Of a DNA stretch of 64,000 bases, positions 25,889 to 35,934 are shown piece after piece. Source of the stretch: Latilactobacillus fragifolii (GTDB taxonomy: Bacteria; Bacillota; Bacilli; Lactobacillales; Lactobacillaceae); contig NZ_CAJOCF010000001.1 in the NCBI RefSeq assembly GCF_905332535.1, positions 372,001 through 436,000 of the forward strand. Direction: 5' to 3'. The position numbers and the translations under genes were made by a program. The first letter of the stretch is position 1; every line of letters begins with the position of its first letter. The notes beneath the pieces are model-generated. The model ran no database searches and had not been told where the DNA came from. It was given only the letters and a program-made list of their open reading frames with translations.

Positions 25889-26431
25889 ATGGTCAAAGAA
25901 GTGGTCGACAGTAACACAATGAAACGCGTCTTTACCCGGATTACGTATGAAATTATCGAACAGAATAAGGGGATTTCGGATCTTGTCCTTGTCGGAATCA
26001 AAACGCGTGGTGTTTTTATTGCCCAACGGATTGCCCAACGGCTCGAACAATTAGAGGGCATCACATTGCCCGCCGGGACTTTAGATATTACGTTGTACCG
26101 CGATGATCAACATGATCTAAATACGCAAAATGAACCACAGATTAACGGTAGCGCCATTCCCGTCGATATTACGAACAAACATGTCATTCTGATTGATGAT
26201 GTTCTCTACACAGGCCGGACGATTCGTGCTGCGCTTGACGCGTTAATGGATTTGGGGCGGCCAAAGAAGATTTCACTGGCGGTCTTAGTTGACCGGGGTC
26301 ATCGCGAATTACCAATTCGCCCCGATTTTGTCGGTAAAAATATTCCGACCGCTCTTAACGAACAAATTCGCGTTGCAATGGAAGAAATTGATCAACACGA
26401 CGGCATTACCATCGAAAAATTAACTAAATAA
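25889..26431 (+). CDS. pyrR: Bifunctional pyr operon regulator / uracil phosphoribosyltransferase PyrR
   Basis: Binds pyr mRNA leaders in response to UMP/UTP and has weak UPRTase activity. 180 residues from the ATG at 25889, chosen because AAAGGAG is well spaced before it. The PRPP-binding motif is [17 protein letters not shown] (about 96-112). First gene of the operon; attenuators lie both before it and after it. Confidence 0.96.
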   Translation: MVKEVVDSNTMKRVFTRITYEIIEQNKGISDLVLVGIKTRGVFIAQRIAQRLEQLEGITLPAGTLDITLYRDDQHDLNTQNEPQINGSAIPVDITNKHVILIDDVLYTGRTIRAALDALMDLGRPKKISLAVLVDRGHRELPIRPDFVGKNIPTALNEQIRVAMEEIDQHDGITIEKLTK

Positions 26432-26447
26432 CGACTGAACCGTTTAA

Positions 26448-26560
26448 TTGACTCCAGAGAGAGCAAAAGGGTTTGTCTTGAACTTAGTGCGCTGAAAAAA
26501 GGGGCCTAAGTCCGTCAAGGGACACACCTACCAATCTGTTGGAGCGTGTGTCTTTTTTTT
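26448..26560 (+). promoter_or_regulatory. Second PyrR-dependent attenuator, between pyrR and the uracil permease gene
   Basis: PyrR-type core CTCCAGAGAGAGCAAAAGGG (26452-26471), then terminator GACACAC at 26521-26527 pairing with GTGTGTC at 26546-26552, followed by eight T. This is the same regulation repeated inside the operon, so pyrR escapes the second checkpoint while the transport and synthesis genes do not. Confidence 0.88.
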
Positions 26561-26592
26561 GGTTCAAAATCGTCAATATGGAGGAGCTAGTT

Positions 26593-27900
26593 ATGACTAC
26601 CCAATTTAGAAATCCCGATGCGGTCTTAGACGTTAACGAACGTCCAAGTACTGGTAAATGGATTGGTTTATCAATTCAACATATGTTTGCAATGTTCGGT
26701 TCAACCGTCTTAGTCCCAATTCTAGTCGGGTTAAATCCAGGAATTGCCTTATTCAGTTCAGGGGTCGGCACCTTAATGTATCTTTTAATCACCAAAGGGA
26801 AGATTCCCGCTTACATGGGATCGAGTTTTTCATTCATCGTCCCAATGCTCGCCTTAATGAAAACGACCGGCTATCCTGGGATTGCACAAGGCACAATGGC
26901 GGTTGGGGCAGTGTACTTAATTGTCTCAATCTTGGTCAGTTTAATTGGTTCTAACTGGATTGATAAAGCTTTACCGCCAATTGTGGTTGGGCCGATCGTG
27001 ATGGTCATTGGCTTATCACTGGCCGGAACAGCTGCGAAACAAGCAACCATTAATGCGCATGGTAATTACGATTTAAAATTTTTCGCAGTCGCCTTATTAA
27101 CATTATTAATCACAATTGGCTTCAATATGTATCTAAAAGGTTTCATGAGTTTAGTCCCGATTTTACTTGGGATTATTGCCGGTTACATCATCGCGGTTTT
27201 ATTCGGGATTGTTGACTTTCAACCCGTCATGGCTGCGCCTTGGTTCAAGGTTCCTGACTTCCAAGTTCCATTTGTGACATACCACCCCAGCTTGTACTGG
27301 GGAGCCATCTTGAGCATGGCGCCCATTGCATTTGTCACAATGACCGAACATATGGGCCACATCATGGTTTTAAATAAACTCACAAAACGAAACTTCTTTA
27401 AAAATCCTGGTCTTCACCGCACTTTAGCAGGCGACGGGACAGCATCAATCATTGCTGCTTTTGTCGGCGGGCCGCCCGTCACAAGCTATGGTGAAAACAT
27501 CGGGGTATTAGCCATCACCAAGGTCCACAGTGTCTGGGTCTTAGGGGGCGCCGCATTTTTTGCCATGTTGTTTGGTTTCATCGGCAAACTAAGTGCTTTA
27601 ATCCAAAGCATCCCTGCACCCGTTATCGGCGGCATTAGCTTCTTACTCTTTGGCGTCATCGCATCAAGCGGTTTGCGTGTTTTGATCGACAAACAAGTTG
27701 ACTTCGATAAAAAACGCAACTTAATGATTGGTTCATCAATCCTTGTCATCGGTATTGGCAATGCCTACTTACAATTAGGGCAATACCAATTTTCAGGTCT
27801 TGCGATTGCAACTGTTCTCGGGATTGTTTTAAACCTTGTTTTACCAGACAAAGCAAAGAGTGAACTTGAATTGGAGGCCCAACACAATGCACACTCATAA
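26593..27900 (+). CDS. pyrP: Uracil permease (NCS2 family)
   Basis: Proton-coupled uracil importer. 435 residues, about 12 to 14 membrane segments. The NCS2 signatures are clear: GLSIQHMFAMFGSTVLVPIL at the start, VTMTEHMGHIMV with the key Glu (about 257-268), and GGPPVTSYGENIGVLAITKV. The ATG at 26593 follows GGAGGAG. The last 14 bp overlap pyrB, indicating coupled translation. Confidence 0.95.
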   Translation: MTTQFRNPDAVLDVNERPSTGKWIGLSIQHMFAMFGSTVLVPILVGLNPGIALFSSGVGTLMYLLITKGKIPAYMGSSFSFIVPMLALMKTTGYPGIAQGTMAVGAVYLIVSILVSLIGSNWIDKALPPIVVGPIVMVIGLSLAGTAAKQATINAHGNYDLKFFAVALLTLLITIGFNMYLKGFMSLVPILLGIIAGYIIAVLFGIVDFQPVMAAPWFKVPDFQVPFVTYHPSLYWGAILSMAPIAFVTMTEHMGHIMVLNKLTKRNFFKNPGLHRTLAGDGTASIIAAFVGGPPVTSYGENIGVLAITKVHSVWVLGGAAFFAMLFGFIGKLSALIQSIPAPVIGGISFLLFGVIASSGLRVLIDKQVDFDKKRNLMIGSSILVIGIGNAYLQLGQYQFSGLAIATVLGIVLNLVLPDKAKSELELEAQHNAHS

Positions 27901-28804
27901 GACGCTGGTTTCCGTTGATCAACTAACCAATGATTTAGTCGCAAAGCTCATCGAGCGCGCTAGTGCTTTTAAAAAAGGCACAACCATCAAGTTAACGCGG
28001 CCAGTTTACGCGATGAACCTTTTCTTTGAAAATAGCACCCGCACCCACACAAGTTTCGAAATGGCTGAACATAAACTTGGCATGACCGTTTTAAATTTTA
28101 ACGCCGAAACTAGTTCGACTTCTAAAGGCGAAACACTTAGCGATACACTCAAAACAGTCCAGGCAATTGGCGTTGATTTTGTTGCCGTCCGGCATTCACA
28201 AAATAACTACTACGATGTATTACTCGCCGATGACCAGTTGCATATGGCACTAGCGAATGCGGGTGATGGTAGCGGACAACACCCATCCCAATGTTTACTC
28301 GATTTAATGACGATTCACGAAGAGTTTGGACACTTTGCAGGATTAAAAGTCGTCATCTGTGGTGACTTGCGTCATTCACGCGTTGCGCGGTCCAATATGC
28401 AACTACTTAAACAACTCGGTGCTACACTATATTTTGCGGGACCTGAAGCCTGGTTTGCACCAGAATTCGCCCAATACGGCCAGACTGTCAAACTGGATGC
28501 TGTCTTACCAGAAGTCGATGTGGTAATGTTACTTCGAATTCAACACGAACGTTTTGCTGCCGACGAAACGCTATCGGACAGGGCATTTTATTCTAAATAT
28601 GGCTTGACGCCTGACCGTGCGGCACAACTTAAGCCTAGTGCCGTCTGGTTACACCCAGCGCCCGTCAATCGCGGCGTTGAAATTGCAGATGAACTAGTCG
28701 AAGCACCCAAATCACGGATTTTTAAACAAATGACCAACGGCGTTTTCATGCGGATGGCCATCATCGAACACTTATTAGACCAACAACACCTGATTCAACA
28801 CTAA
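27887..28804 (+). CDS. pyrB: Aspartate carbamoyltransferase catalytic subunit
   Basis: Condenses carbamoyl phosphate and aspartate, the second step of UMP synthesis. 305 residues from the ATG at 27887 (after GGAGG). The carbamoyl phosphate loop reads FFENSTRTHTSFEMAEHKLG, and LHPAPVNRGVEI is the aspartate-domain signature. As usual in Firmicutes there is no regulatory pyrI gene. Confidence 0.96.
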   Translation: MHTHKTLVSVDQLTNDLVAKLIERASAFKKGTTIKLTRPVYAMNLFFENSTRTHTSFEMAEHKLGMTVLNFNAETSSTSKGETLSDTLKTVQAIGVDFVAVRHSQNNYYDVLLADDQLHMALANAGDGSGQHPSQCLLDLMTIHEEFGHFAGLKVVICGDLRHSRVARSNMQLLKQLGATLYFAGPEAWFAPEFAQYGQTVKLDAVLPEVDVVMLLRIQHERFAADETLSDRAFYSKYGLTPDRAAQLKPSAVWLHPAPVNRGVEIADELVEAPKSRIFKQMTNGVFMRMAIIEHLLDQQHLIQH

Positions 28805-28819
28805 GAGGGGAGCGCTGTT

Positions 28820-30106
28820 ATGTATCGATTAATCAAAAATGGCCAAATCTTAATCGACGGGCAACTGCAAAAACGGGACATCGCCATCGATACAACTGGG
28901 CAAATCACGGCAATTGCATCAACGATTACCACAGTCCCAACCGATCCACAAGTCGTATATGACGCACAAGGTCATTTTGTTAGTGCTGGCCTAATCGACG
29001 GTCACGTCCATTTTAGAGAGCCAGGTTTTACAGCAAAAGAAACGCTCAAAACAGGAAGTGCGGCAGCTGCTCACGGTGGTTTTACCAGCGTGATTGCGAT
29101 GCCTAATTTAAAGCCGGTACCTGATAACTTACCAGCTTTCAAGTCACTAGTTACACGAAACCAGTTAGAAACTAGGGTACACACGTATCAATTGGCACCG
29201 ATTACCAACGACTTAACTGAGCCAACAATTATTGACATGCCCGCGTTTAAGACGGCCGGGGCCGTCGGCTTTACTAATGATGGACACGGGGTACAAACCG
29301 CACAAACAATGTACGTAGCTATGCAAGCAGCAGCCCAGATCAACCTGCCAATTGTTGCGCATGTTGAAGATGAATCACTTGTCAACGGCGGTGTCATTCA
29401 TGATGGCCAAGCCGCTAAAAAACTAGGTGTTCCGGGGATTGCGAGTGTTAGTGAATCGGCGCAAGTCGCCCGTGATATTGAACTAGCCCGGGCGACCGGT
29501 GTTCATTATCATATCTGCCATATCTCAACTAAAGAAACCGTCGCCCTCGTTCGACGGGCTAAACAAGATGGGCTTAATATTACTTGTGAAGTTACACCGC
29601 ATCACTTGTTACTCGATGATTCAGCGATTACCAGCGACAAGCCAATGTATAAAATGAATCCACCATTACGATCACTTGCCGATCGTCAAGCACTCTGGGC
29701 TGGCTTAATGGATGGAACAATTGATATTATCGCAACCGACCATGCACCACACACTATAAAAGAGAAACAACAGTCGTTATTGAAAGCCCCATTTGGTATA
29801 GTAGGGAGTGAAACAGCCTTTAGTTTGCTATACACCCATTTAGTGGCGCATGGTCCGTTTAGCCTCGCACAACTGACAAGCTGGCTAACCACCAAGCCCG
29901 CCAAGGTCTATAACTTCCCGCATGCAGGACGCTTAGCAGTTGGTCAACCAGCCGATCTTGCTGTTTTTGACTTAACCGACACTACCACGCTTAACACCGC
30001 CACGTTCTTATCGAAAGGCCACAATACACCATTTATTGGCGAAGCAGTTCAAGGTGGGACCTTATTAACCTTGGTCGCTGGTCAGATTGCTTATCAAAAG
30101 GAGTGA
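28820..30106 (+). CDS. pyrC: Dihydroorotase
   Basis: Zinc amidohydrolase that cyclises carbamoyl-aspartate to dihydroorotate. 428 residues, class I type. Metal-binding motifs: DGHVHFREPG (about 60-69) and ATDHAPHTIKEK (about 310-321). GAGGGGAG ribosome site; 15 bp after pyrB and 8 bp before carA. Confidence 0.96.
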   Translation: MYRLIKNGQILIDGQLQKRDIAIDTTGQITAIASTITTVPTDPQVVYDAQGHFVSAGLIDGHVHFREPGFTAKETLKTGSAAAAHGGFTSVIAMPNLKPVPDNLPAFKSLVTRNQLETRVHTYQLAPITNDLTEPTIIDMPAFKTAGAVGFTNDGHGVQTAQTMYVAMQAAAQINLPIVAHVEDESLVNGGVIHDGQAAKKLGVPGIASVSESAQVARDIELARATGVHYHICHISTKETVALVRRAKQDGLNITCEVTPHHLLLDDSAITSDKPMYKMNPPLRSLADRQALWAGLMDGTIDIIATDHAPHTIKEKQQSLLKAPFGIVGSETAFSLLYTHLVAHGPFSLAQLTSWLTTKPAKVYNFPHAGRLAVGQPADLAVFDLTDTTTLNTATFLSKGHNTPFIGEAVQGGTLLTLVAGQIAYQKE

Positions 30107-30114
30107 ACTAAGAT

Positions 30115-31191
30115 ATGAAGCGTTACCTTATTTTAGAAGATGGCACCATCTATCCTGGGACCGGTTTTGGAGCCCCAATTATCTCGACCGGTGAAATCGT
30201 CTTTAACACCGGGATGAGTGGGTACCAAGAAACCATCACCGATCAATCATATAACGGCCAAATCATCGCATTTACATACCCTTCAATTGGTAATTACGGG
30301 GTCAATCGTGACGATTTTGAATCCATTAAACCGACTTGTAAAGGGGTTATCGTCCATGAAACGCCACGGCTAGCAAATAACTGGCGGATGAACATGAGCC
30401 TCGACGACTTTTTGAAGCAAAAGAAAATCCCCGGGATTGCCGGCATCGATACGCGGGCCCTTACACGGCGTTTACGCGATAAAGGCACCATGAAAGCCAG
30501 TATTGTCGATGCAGCCGACGATCACGCCTTTGATCAACTTAAGGCATTGGTCTTACCAAAGAACCAAGTCCAACAAGTCTCAACTGCCAAACCTTATCCG
30601 AGTCCCGCTAATGGGCGGAACATTATTGTCATTGACTTTGGCTTAAAACATAGTATCTTACGCGAACTTTCAAAACGTAACTGTAACATTACCGTCTTAC
30701 CTTATAACACAACGGCAGATGAAATTCTCAGCCTTGATCCAGATGGCGTCATGTTAACCAATGGCCCTGGCGATCCAGAAGATGTCCCAGAAGCAATTAA
30801 TATGATTCAAGGGATTCAAGGGAAAGTCCCGATTTTCGGAATTTGTCTCGGCCACCAACTTTTTGCACTGGCCAATGGGGCTAAGACCTATAAGATGAAG
30901 TTCGGTCACCGCGGTTTCAATCATCCGGTTCGAGAAGTCGCCACCAAACGGATTGACTTTACTTCGCAAAATCACGGATACGCTGTGGCTGCTGACTCCA
31001 TCGACCCACAAAATCTACTCATTACCCACGTTGAAATTAACGATCAAACCGTCGAAGGGCTTCGTCACAGACAATATCCGGCCTTTTCTGTTCAATTCCA
31101 TCCAGATGCAGCCCCTGGTCCACACGATGCCGTACATCTATTCGATGAATTTATCGATATGATCGATGACTTCAATCGTCGTCAAAAATAG
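30115..31191 (+). CDS. carA: Carbamoyl-phosphate synthase small subunit (glutaminase)
   Basis: Class I glutamine amidotransferase that passes ammonia to CarB. 358 residues. The nucleophile is in [13 protein letters not shown], and the catalytic His in [11 protein letters not shown]. In that last motif the residue after Pro is normally Glu (HPEA), the third member of the triad; here it is Asp. Activity is probably retained but the change is unusual. Placed inside the pyr operon, so regulated by uridine nucleotides; any arginine-specific paralogue would be elsewhere. Confidence 0.95.
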   Translation: MKRYLILEDGTIYPGTGFGAPIISTGEIVFNTGMSGYQETITDQSYNGQIIAFTYPSIGNYGVNRDDFESIKPTCKGVIVHETPRLANNWRMNMSLDDFLKQKKIPGIAGIDTRALTRRLRDKGTMKASIVDAADDHAFDQLKALVLPKNQVQQVSTAKPYPSPANGRNIIVIDFGLKHSILRELSKRNCNITVLPYNTTADEILSLDPDGVMLTNGPGDPEDVPEAINMIQGIQGKVPIFGICLGHQLFALANGAKTYKMKFGHRGFNHPVREVATKRIDFTSQNHGYAVAADSIDPQNLLITHVEINDQTVEGLRHRQYPAFSVQFHPDAAPGPHDAVHLFDEFIDMIDDFNRRQK

Positions 31192-31208
31192 TAAAAGGGG
31201 ATTTAGCG

Positions 31209-34200
31209 ATGCCAAAACGTACCGATATTCATAAAATTTTAGTGATTGGCTCTGGCCCGATTGTGATTGGGCAAGCCGCTGAGTTTGATTACTCTGGGAC
31301 GCAAGCCTGCTTAGCACTTAAAGAAGAAGGCTATCAAGTTGTTTTAATCAACTCCAATCCGGCGACGATTATGACCGATAAAACCGTCGCTGATACAGTT
31401 TATATCGAGCCGATTACCATCGATTTTGTCACGCAGATTCTGCGCAAAGAACTCCCCGATGCCATTTTACCAACTCTCGGGGGCCAAACTGGCTTGAACA
31501 TGGCCTTAGAACTTGCTAATAACGGGATTCTCGCCGAACTGCACATTGAATTACTTGGGACCAAGTTAAGCGCGATTGACCAAGCCGAAGACCGTGAATT
31601 GTTTAAAAACTTGATGAATCAATTAAATGAACCGATTCCAGAATCCGCGATTGCGCATTCGCTTGTCGAAGCCCAAGAATTCGTGAGCCAAAACGGCTAT
31701 CCGGTCATTATCCGCCCGGCCTTTACGCTTGGTGGCACTGGTGGCGGAATTGCCGAAAATGCTGGTCAACTCAGTACAATTGTCAAAAATGGTCTTAGCC
31801 TGTCACCAGTCGGTCAAGTCCTCGTTGAACAGAGCATTGCCGGATACAAGGAAATCGAATTCGAAGTCATGCGTGATTGCAACGACAACGCATTAGTCGT
31901 CTGCAATATGGAAAACTTCGACCCAGTCGGTATTCATACTGGTGACTCTATTGTGTTTGCACCCGTTCAAACACTTAGTGACCGTGAAGTTCAAACGTTA
32001 CGTGATGCTGCGCTTAAAATTATTCGTGCTTTAAAGATTGAAGGGGGCTGTAACGTTCAATTGGCCCTTGATCCTAATAGCGACCACTACTACATTATTG
32101 AAGTCAACCCACGGGTGAGCCGCTCGTCAGCCCTTGCCTCTAAAGCCACTGGTTATCCAATTGCGAAGATGGCGGCAAAAATCGCGGTCGGTTTAACACT
32201 GGATGAAATTCATAATCCAAACACTAAGACGACTTACGCGCAGTTTGAACCAATGCTCGATTACGTTGTTGCTAAGATTCCCCGTTGGCCCTTTGATAAG
32301 TTCAACAAAGGTGACCGCCAATTGGGCACTCAAATGAAAGCTACTGGTGAAGTGATGGCGATTGGGCGCAACCTTGAAGAAGCACTCCTCAAAGCTGTCC
32401 GCTCACTTGAAATCGGCACTGACCATCTTGAAATTTCGGGATTAACAGCCGTCGGTGACAACGATCTTATCCAACGAATCGTACATCCCCAAGATGACCG
32501 ACTCTTTTACCTCGCTGAAGCGTTGCGTCGTGGCTATTCAATTCAAGAACTTAGTGAATTGACAAAAATCGATCTTTTCTTTTTAGATAAACTTAGCCAC
32601 ATTGTTGAAATTGAAGAACAACTACGTACTGATAAAGGCGACTTAACGCTACTTGAAATCGCCAAGAAAAATGGCTTCGCCGATGCTAAAATTGCAGCCA
32701 CTTGGCAAATTATGCCCGCTCAAGTTCGCCAAATGCGCCAGGAAAGTGGCATCCAGCCAGTTTATAAGATGGTCGATACCTGTGCAGCCGAATTCGCGGC
32801 ACAAACCCCTTATTACTATGCAACTTATGAACAAGAAAACGAAAGTATCGTCAGTCCCAAACCCTCAATCCTAGTGATTGGTGCCGGGCCAATTCGAATT
32901 GGCCAAGGGGTCGAATTCGATTATGCAACCGTCCACTGTGTTCAAGCCATCCAAAAGGCCGGTTATGAAGCAATTATTATGAATAGTAATCCCGAAACGG
33001 TCTCCACGGATTTTTCAATTTCAGATAAATTGTACTTCGAACCACTCACGCTAGAAGATGTCTTAAACGTCGTTGAACTTGAGAAACCAGAAGGCGTCAT
33101 CGTTCAATTTGGGGGACAGACTGCTATCAACCTCGCCGAACCACTAGCTGAAAACGGGGTGCAAATTCTTGGCACAGATGTCGCTAATTTAAAACGCGCG
33201 GAAAATCGCCATCAATTCGACCAATTAATCACTGAACTCGCCATTCCACAACCCGTCGGGGCAACTGCAACAAATACACCAGATGCCTTAAAAATTGCAG
33301 CAAACATCGGTTACCCTGTGTTAATCCGACCTAGTTTTGTACTAGGTGGACAGGCAATGGAAATCGTCCATACTGCAGAAGACCTTACCCATTACATGAA
33401 AGAAGCCGTTAGCATTTCGACTGATCAGCCAGTCTTAATTGATCGCTACTTATTGGGTAAAGAATGTGAAGTCGATGCAATCTGTGACGGCCAAGATGTC
33501 TTAATTCCAGGGATTATGGAACATATCGAACGCGCTGGTGTTCACTCAGGCGATTCAATGGCCGTTTACCCCCCACAGAACCTGACGGATACCCAAAAGC
33601 AAGCCATCATCACCTATACAACAAAACTTTGTTTAGCACTTGAATGTCGCGGCTTATTAAACATCCAGTTTATTATCCAAAATGAAGAAGTTTACGTCAT
33701 CGAAGTCAATCCCCGAGCTAGCCGGACCGTCCCATTCTTGAGTAAGGTCACTGGGATTTCCATGGCGCAACTGGCAACCCAAGTCATTTTAGGTAGTACT
33801 TTAGCCGAATTAAAGAGCCCAACCGGTCTATTACCAGCTGGTCCACTCATTCATATTAAAGCGCCAGTCTTTTCATTTTCGAAACTAACGCGGGTTGACA
33901 GCTTACTCGGTCCAGAAATGAAATCCACTGGGGAAGTCATGGGGACTGATGTTACGATGCAAAAAGCGCTCTACAAAGCGTTTGAGGCTAGTGGGATGCA
34001 CCTACCAAGTCATGGTAACGTCTTAATGACGATTACCAACCAAGATAAGACACACGCGCTCGAATTAGCAAAGCGTTTCCGTGAAGTTGGCTATCAAATC
34101 ATCGCCACACCTGGGACTAGTCAAGAATTTCAAGCAGCTGGCGTCCCAGTTCAATCCGTTGCCAAGATTAATGCTACTAGCGGGGATTTGCTTGATAAAA

Positions 34201-34391
34201 TCAAAGCCGGCCACATTCAATTAGTCATCAATACAACTGGTTTAAATGAAGCCCCGCAAGTTGCTAAAGATAGCATTGTTATCCGTCAAACCGCCATTGA
34301 ACACGGTATTCCATTAATGACATCATTAGACACCGCCGATGCGATCTTAGCCGTCTTAGAATCACAATCGCTCCTGACCAAACCCCTTTAA
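31209..34391 (+). CDS. carB: Carbamoyl-phosphate synthase large subunit
   Basis: Builds carbamoyl phosphate from bicarbonate, ammonia and two ATP. 1060 residues with the expected internal duplication: two carboxyphosphate/carbamate ATP-grasp halves, each starting with a GSGPIVIGQ / GAGPIRIGQ motif, and [20 protein letters not shown] / [20 protein letters not shown] in the middle of each. The C-terminal MGS-like allosteric domain (about 930-1060) contains the ATPGTS segment. 17 bp after carA. Confidence 0.97.
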   Translation: MPKRTDIHKILVIGSGPIVIGQAAEFDYSGTQACLALKEEGYQVVLINSNPATIMTDKTVADTVYIEPITIDFVTQILRKELPDAILPTLGGQTGLNMALELANNGILAELHIELLGTKLSAIDQAEDRELFKNLMNQLNEPIPESAIAHSLVEAQEFVSQNGYPVIIRPAFTLGGTGGGIAENAGQLSTIVKNGLSLSPVGQVLVEQSIAGYKEIEFEVMRDCNDNALVVCNMENFDPVGIHTGDSIVFAPVQTLSDREVQTLRDAALKIIRALKIEGGCNVQLALDPNSDHYYIIEVNPRVSRSSALASKATGYPIAKMAAKIAVGLTLDEIHNPNTKTTYAQFEPMLDYVVAKIPRWPFDKFNKGDRQLGTQMKATGEVMAIGRNLEEALLKAVRSLEIGTDHLEISGLTAVGDNDLIQRIVHPQDDRLFYLAEALRRGYSIQELSELTKIDLFFLDKLSHIVEIEEQLRTDKGDLTLLEIAKKNGFADAKIAATWQIMPAQVRQMRQESGIQPVYKMVDTCAAEFAAQTPYYYATYEQENESIVSPKPSILVIGAGPIRIGQGVEFDYATVHCVQAIQKAGYEAIIMNSNPETVSTDFSISDKLYFEPLTLEDVLNVVELEKPEGVIVQFGGQTAINLAEPLAENGVQILGTDVANLKRAENRHQFDQLITELAIPQPVGATATNTPDALKIAANIGYPVLIRPSFVLGGQAMEIVHTAEDLTHYMKEAVSISTDQPVLIDRYLLGKECEVDAICDGQDVLIPGIMEHIERAGVHSGDSMAVYPPQNLTDTQKQAIITYTTKLCLALECRGLLNIQFIIQNEEVYVIEVNPRASRTVPFLSKVTGISMAQLATQVILGSTLAELKSPTGLLPAGPLIHIKAPVFSFSKLTRVDSLLGPEMKSTGEVMGTDVTMQKALYKAFEASGMHLPSHGNVLMTITNQDKTHALELAKRFREVGYQIIATPGTSQEFQAAGVPVQSVAKINATSGDLLDKIKAGHIQLVINTTGLNEAPQVAKDSIVIRQTAIEHGIPLMTSLDTADAILAVLESQSLLTKPL

Positions 34392-34495
34392 AACCATTAA
34401 AAGCAACTAAAGTCTTTGGTCAAGGACGGCTTGCTCCGTTTGTCGATCCAAAGCGAACCGATTTAAAATCATTTGGTTTACCATAGGAGGCCCTT

Positions 34496-35215
34496 ATGAC
34501 GAACCCTTTAATTATTGCGCTTGATTTTCCAGACTGGGAAACAACAAATTGTTTTTTAGCGCAATTTCCAACGAATGAACCTTTATTCGTTAAAATTGGC
34601 ATGGAACTTTTTTATCAAGCGGGACCACAACTGATTAAAACGTTAAAAGCGCGCGGTTATCGCCTTTTTCTCGACTTAAAACTCTACGATATTCCTAAGA
34701 CGGTTCAAAACGCAATGACTGTTATCGGGCAACTCGGTGTCGATTACACAACCATGCACGCTACCGGCGGACAAGCAATGCTAAAAGCAGGGGCAATTGG
34801 CCTTAAAAAAGGGGCCGCTCTAGCTAACGTGCCACCCGCCAAACTACTGGCGGTTACGCAGTTAACCTCAACTAGCGAAGCGCAAATGCAAGCTGAACAA
34901 CTTGTTAATGTCAGCCTGCCAGCGTCTGTCGCCCACTATGCAAAGCTCGCACAAAATGCTGGTTGCGATGGTGTGATCTGTTCCGCTCAAGAGGTCCCAA
35001 TAATTCGTGAACATACCAATCCTGATTTTTTCTGTGTCACCCCAGGTATTCGGCCAGCAACCAGTCAAACTAACGACCAAAAACGGGCCGTTACCCCGCT
35101 AGCAGCAGCCCAAGCTAAGAGCTCAGCCATCGTCGTTGGCCGACCGATCACCCAAGCTACACAACCTTATCAAGCCTATCAGGCGATTAAATCAGAATGG
35201 GAGTCCTTCAAATGA
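34496..35215 (+). CDS. pyrF: Orotidine 5'-phosphate decarboxylase
   Basis: Final step to UMP. 239 residues; the catalytic D-x-K-x-x-D array is in FLDLKLYDIPKTVQ, and the C-terminal phosphate-binding loop reads VVGRPITQA. The ATG follows TAGGAGG. The 104-bp gap from carB is where pyrD is found in related operons. The stop codon overlaps pyrE. Confidence 0.95.
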   Translation: MTNPLIIALDFPDWETTNCFLAQFPTNEPLFVKIGMELFYQAGPQLIKTLKARGYRLFLDLKLYDIPKTVQNAMTVIGQLGVDYTTMHATGGQAMLKAGAIGLKKGAALANVPPAKLLAVTQLTSTSEAQMQAEQLVNVSLPASVAHYAKLAQNAGCDGVICSAQEVPIIREHTNPDFFCVTPGIRPATSQTNDQKRAVTPLAAAQAKSSAIVVGRPITQATQPYQAYQAIKSEWESFK

Positions 35216-35850
35216 CAACAATTGCCCACCAAGTCGCACAAGCCTTAATTGATATTCATGCCATCGGTCTGCGACCAAACCAGCCTTTTACTTGGGCCAG
35301 TGGGTTGAAAAGTCCCATCTATTGCGATAACCGCCTAACGATTGGTTATCCCCAAGTACGTCAGCTCATCGCTACTAACTTAGCTACGGCAATCAAAGGG
35401 CAATTCCCAGACGTTGAAGTCATCGGGGGGACCGCGACGGCCGGCATCCCACATGCCGCTTGGGTGGCTGCTGAACTCAACTTGCCGATGGTGTATATCC
35501 GTTCGAAACCAAAAGAACACGGCCAAGGCCGCCAAATTGAAGGTCCATTTAAAGCCGGCCAAAAACTAGTCTTGATTGACGATTTAATCTCAACAGGTGG
35601 AAGTGTCTTACAAGCAGCTGCGGCGGCTCAAAAGGCGGGGGCGGCAGTCCTTGGGATTTTCGGAATTTTTTCATACGAACTAGTAGCCAGCCAAAAGAAT
35701 TTTGAAGCCGCCAAATTACCACTAACAACCTTATCGAATTTCTCCGCTTTATTAGCCGTTGAAAAAGCAGCTAATAACCTAACAGCGGAACAAGTAAATG
35801 TGCTAAACGAATGGCGCCAAGACCCACAGGCATGGTCAGACGCACATTAA
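35212..35850 (+). CDS. pyrE: Orotate phosphoribosyltransferase
   Basis: Transfers PRPP to orotate to make OMP. 212 residues from the ATG at 35212, which overlaps the pyrF stop (ATGA). PRPP motif LVLIDDLISTGGSVLQAA (about 117-134), and the flexible-loop region RSKPKEHGQGRQIEG. Last gene of the operon. Confidence 0.95.
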   Translation: MTTIAHQVAQALIDIHAIGLRPNQPFTWASGLKSPIYCDNRLTIGYPQVRQLIATNLATAIKGQFPDVEVIGGTATAGIPHAAWVAAELNLPMVYIRSKPKEHGQGRQIEGPFKAGQKLVLIDDLISTGGSVLQAAAAAQKAGAAVLGIFGIFSYELVASQKNFEAAKLPLTTLSNFSALLAVEKAANNLTAEQVNVLNEWRQDPQAWSDAH

Positions 35851-35889
35851 GCGTTAGCGTGTGACGGCAATCAGGTCGCTTAAGCCGTC

Positions 35890-35934
35890 AAAAAAGCGTT
35901 CCCCGAAAATTGATTTTTGGGGAACGCTTTTTAT
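35890..35934. terminator. Bidirectional terminator after pyrE
   Basis: AAAAAGCGTTCCCC / GGGGAACGCTTTTT stem with an AT-rich loop, between convergent pyrE and rqcH. Confidence 0.9.

Noticed and set aside
34392-34495. A coding exon extending carB in another frame
   Set aside because: carB already ends with a normal family C-terminus, so the open run is a weak hint of a lost gene at most and is not listed as a gene.
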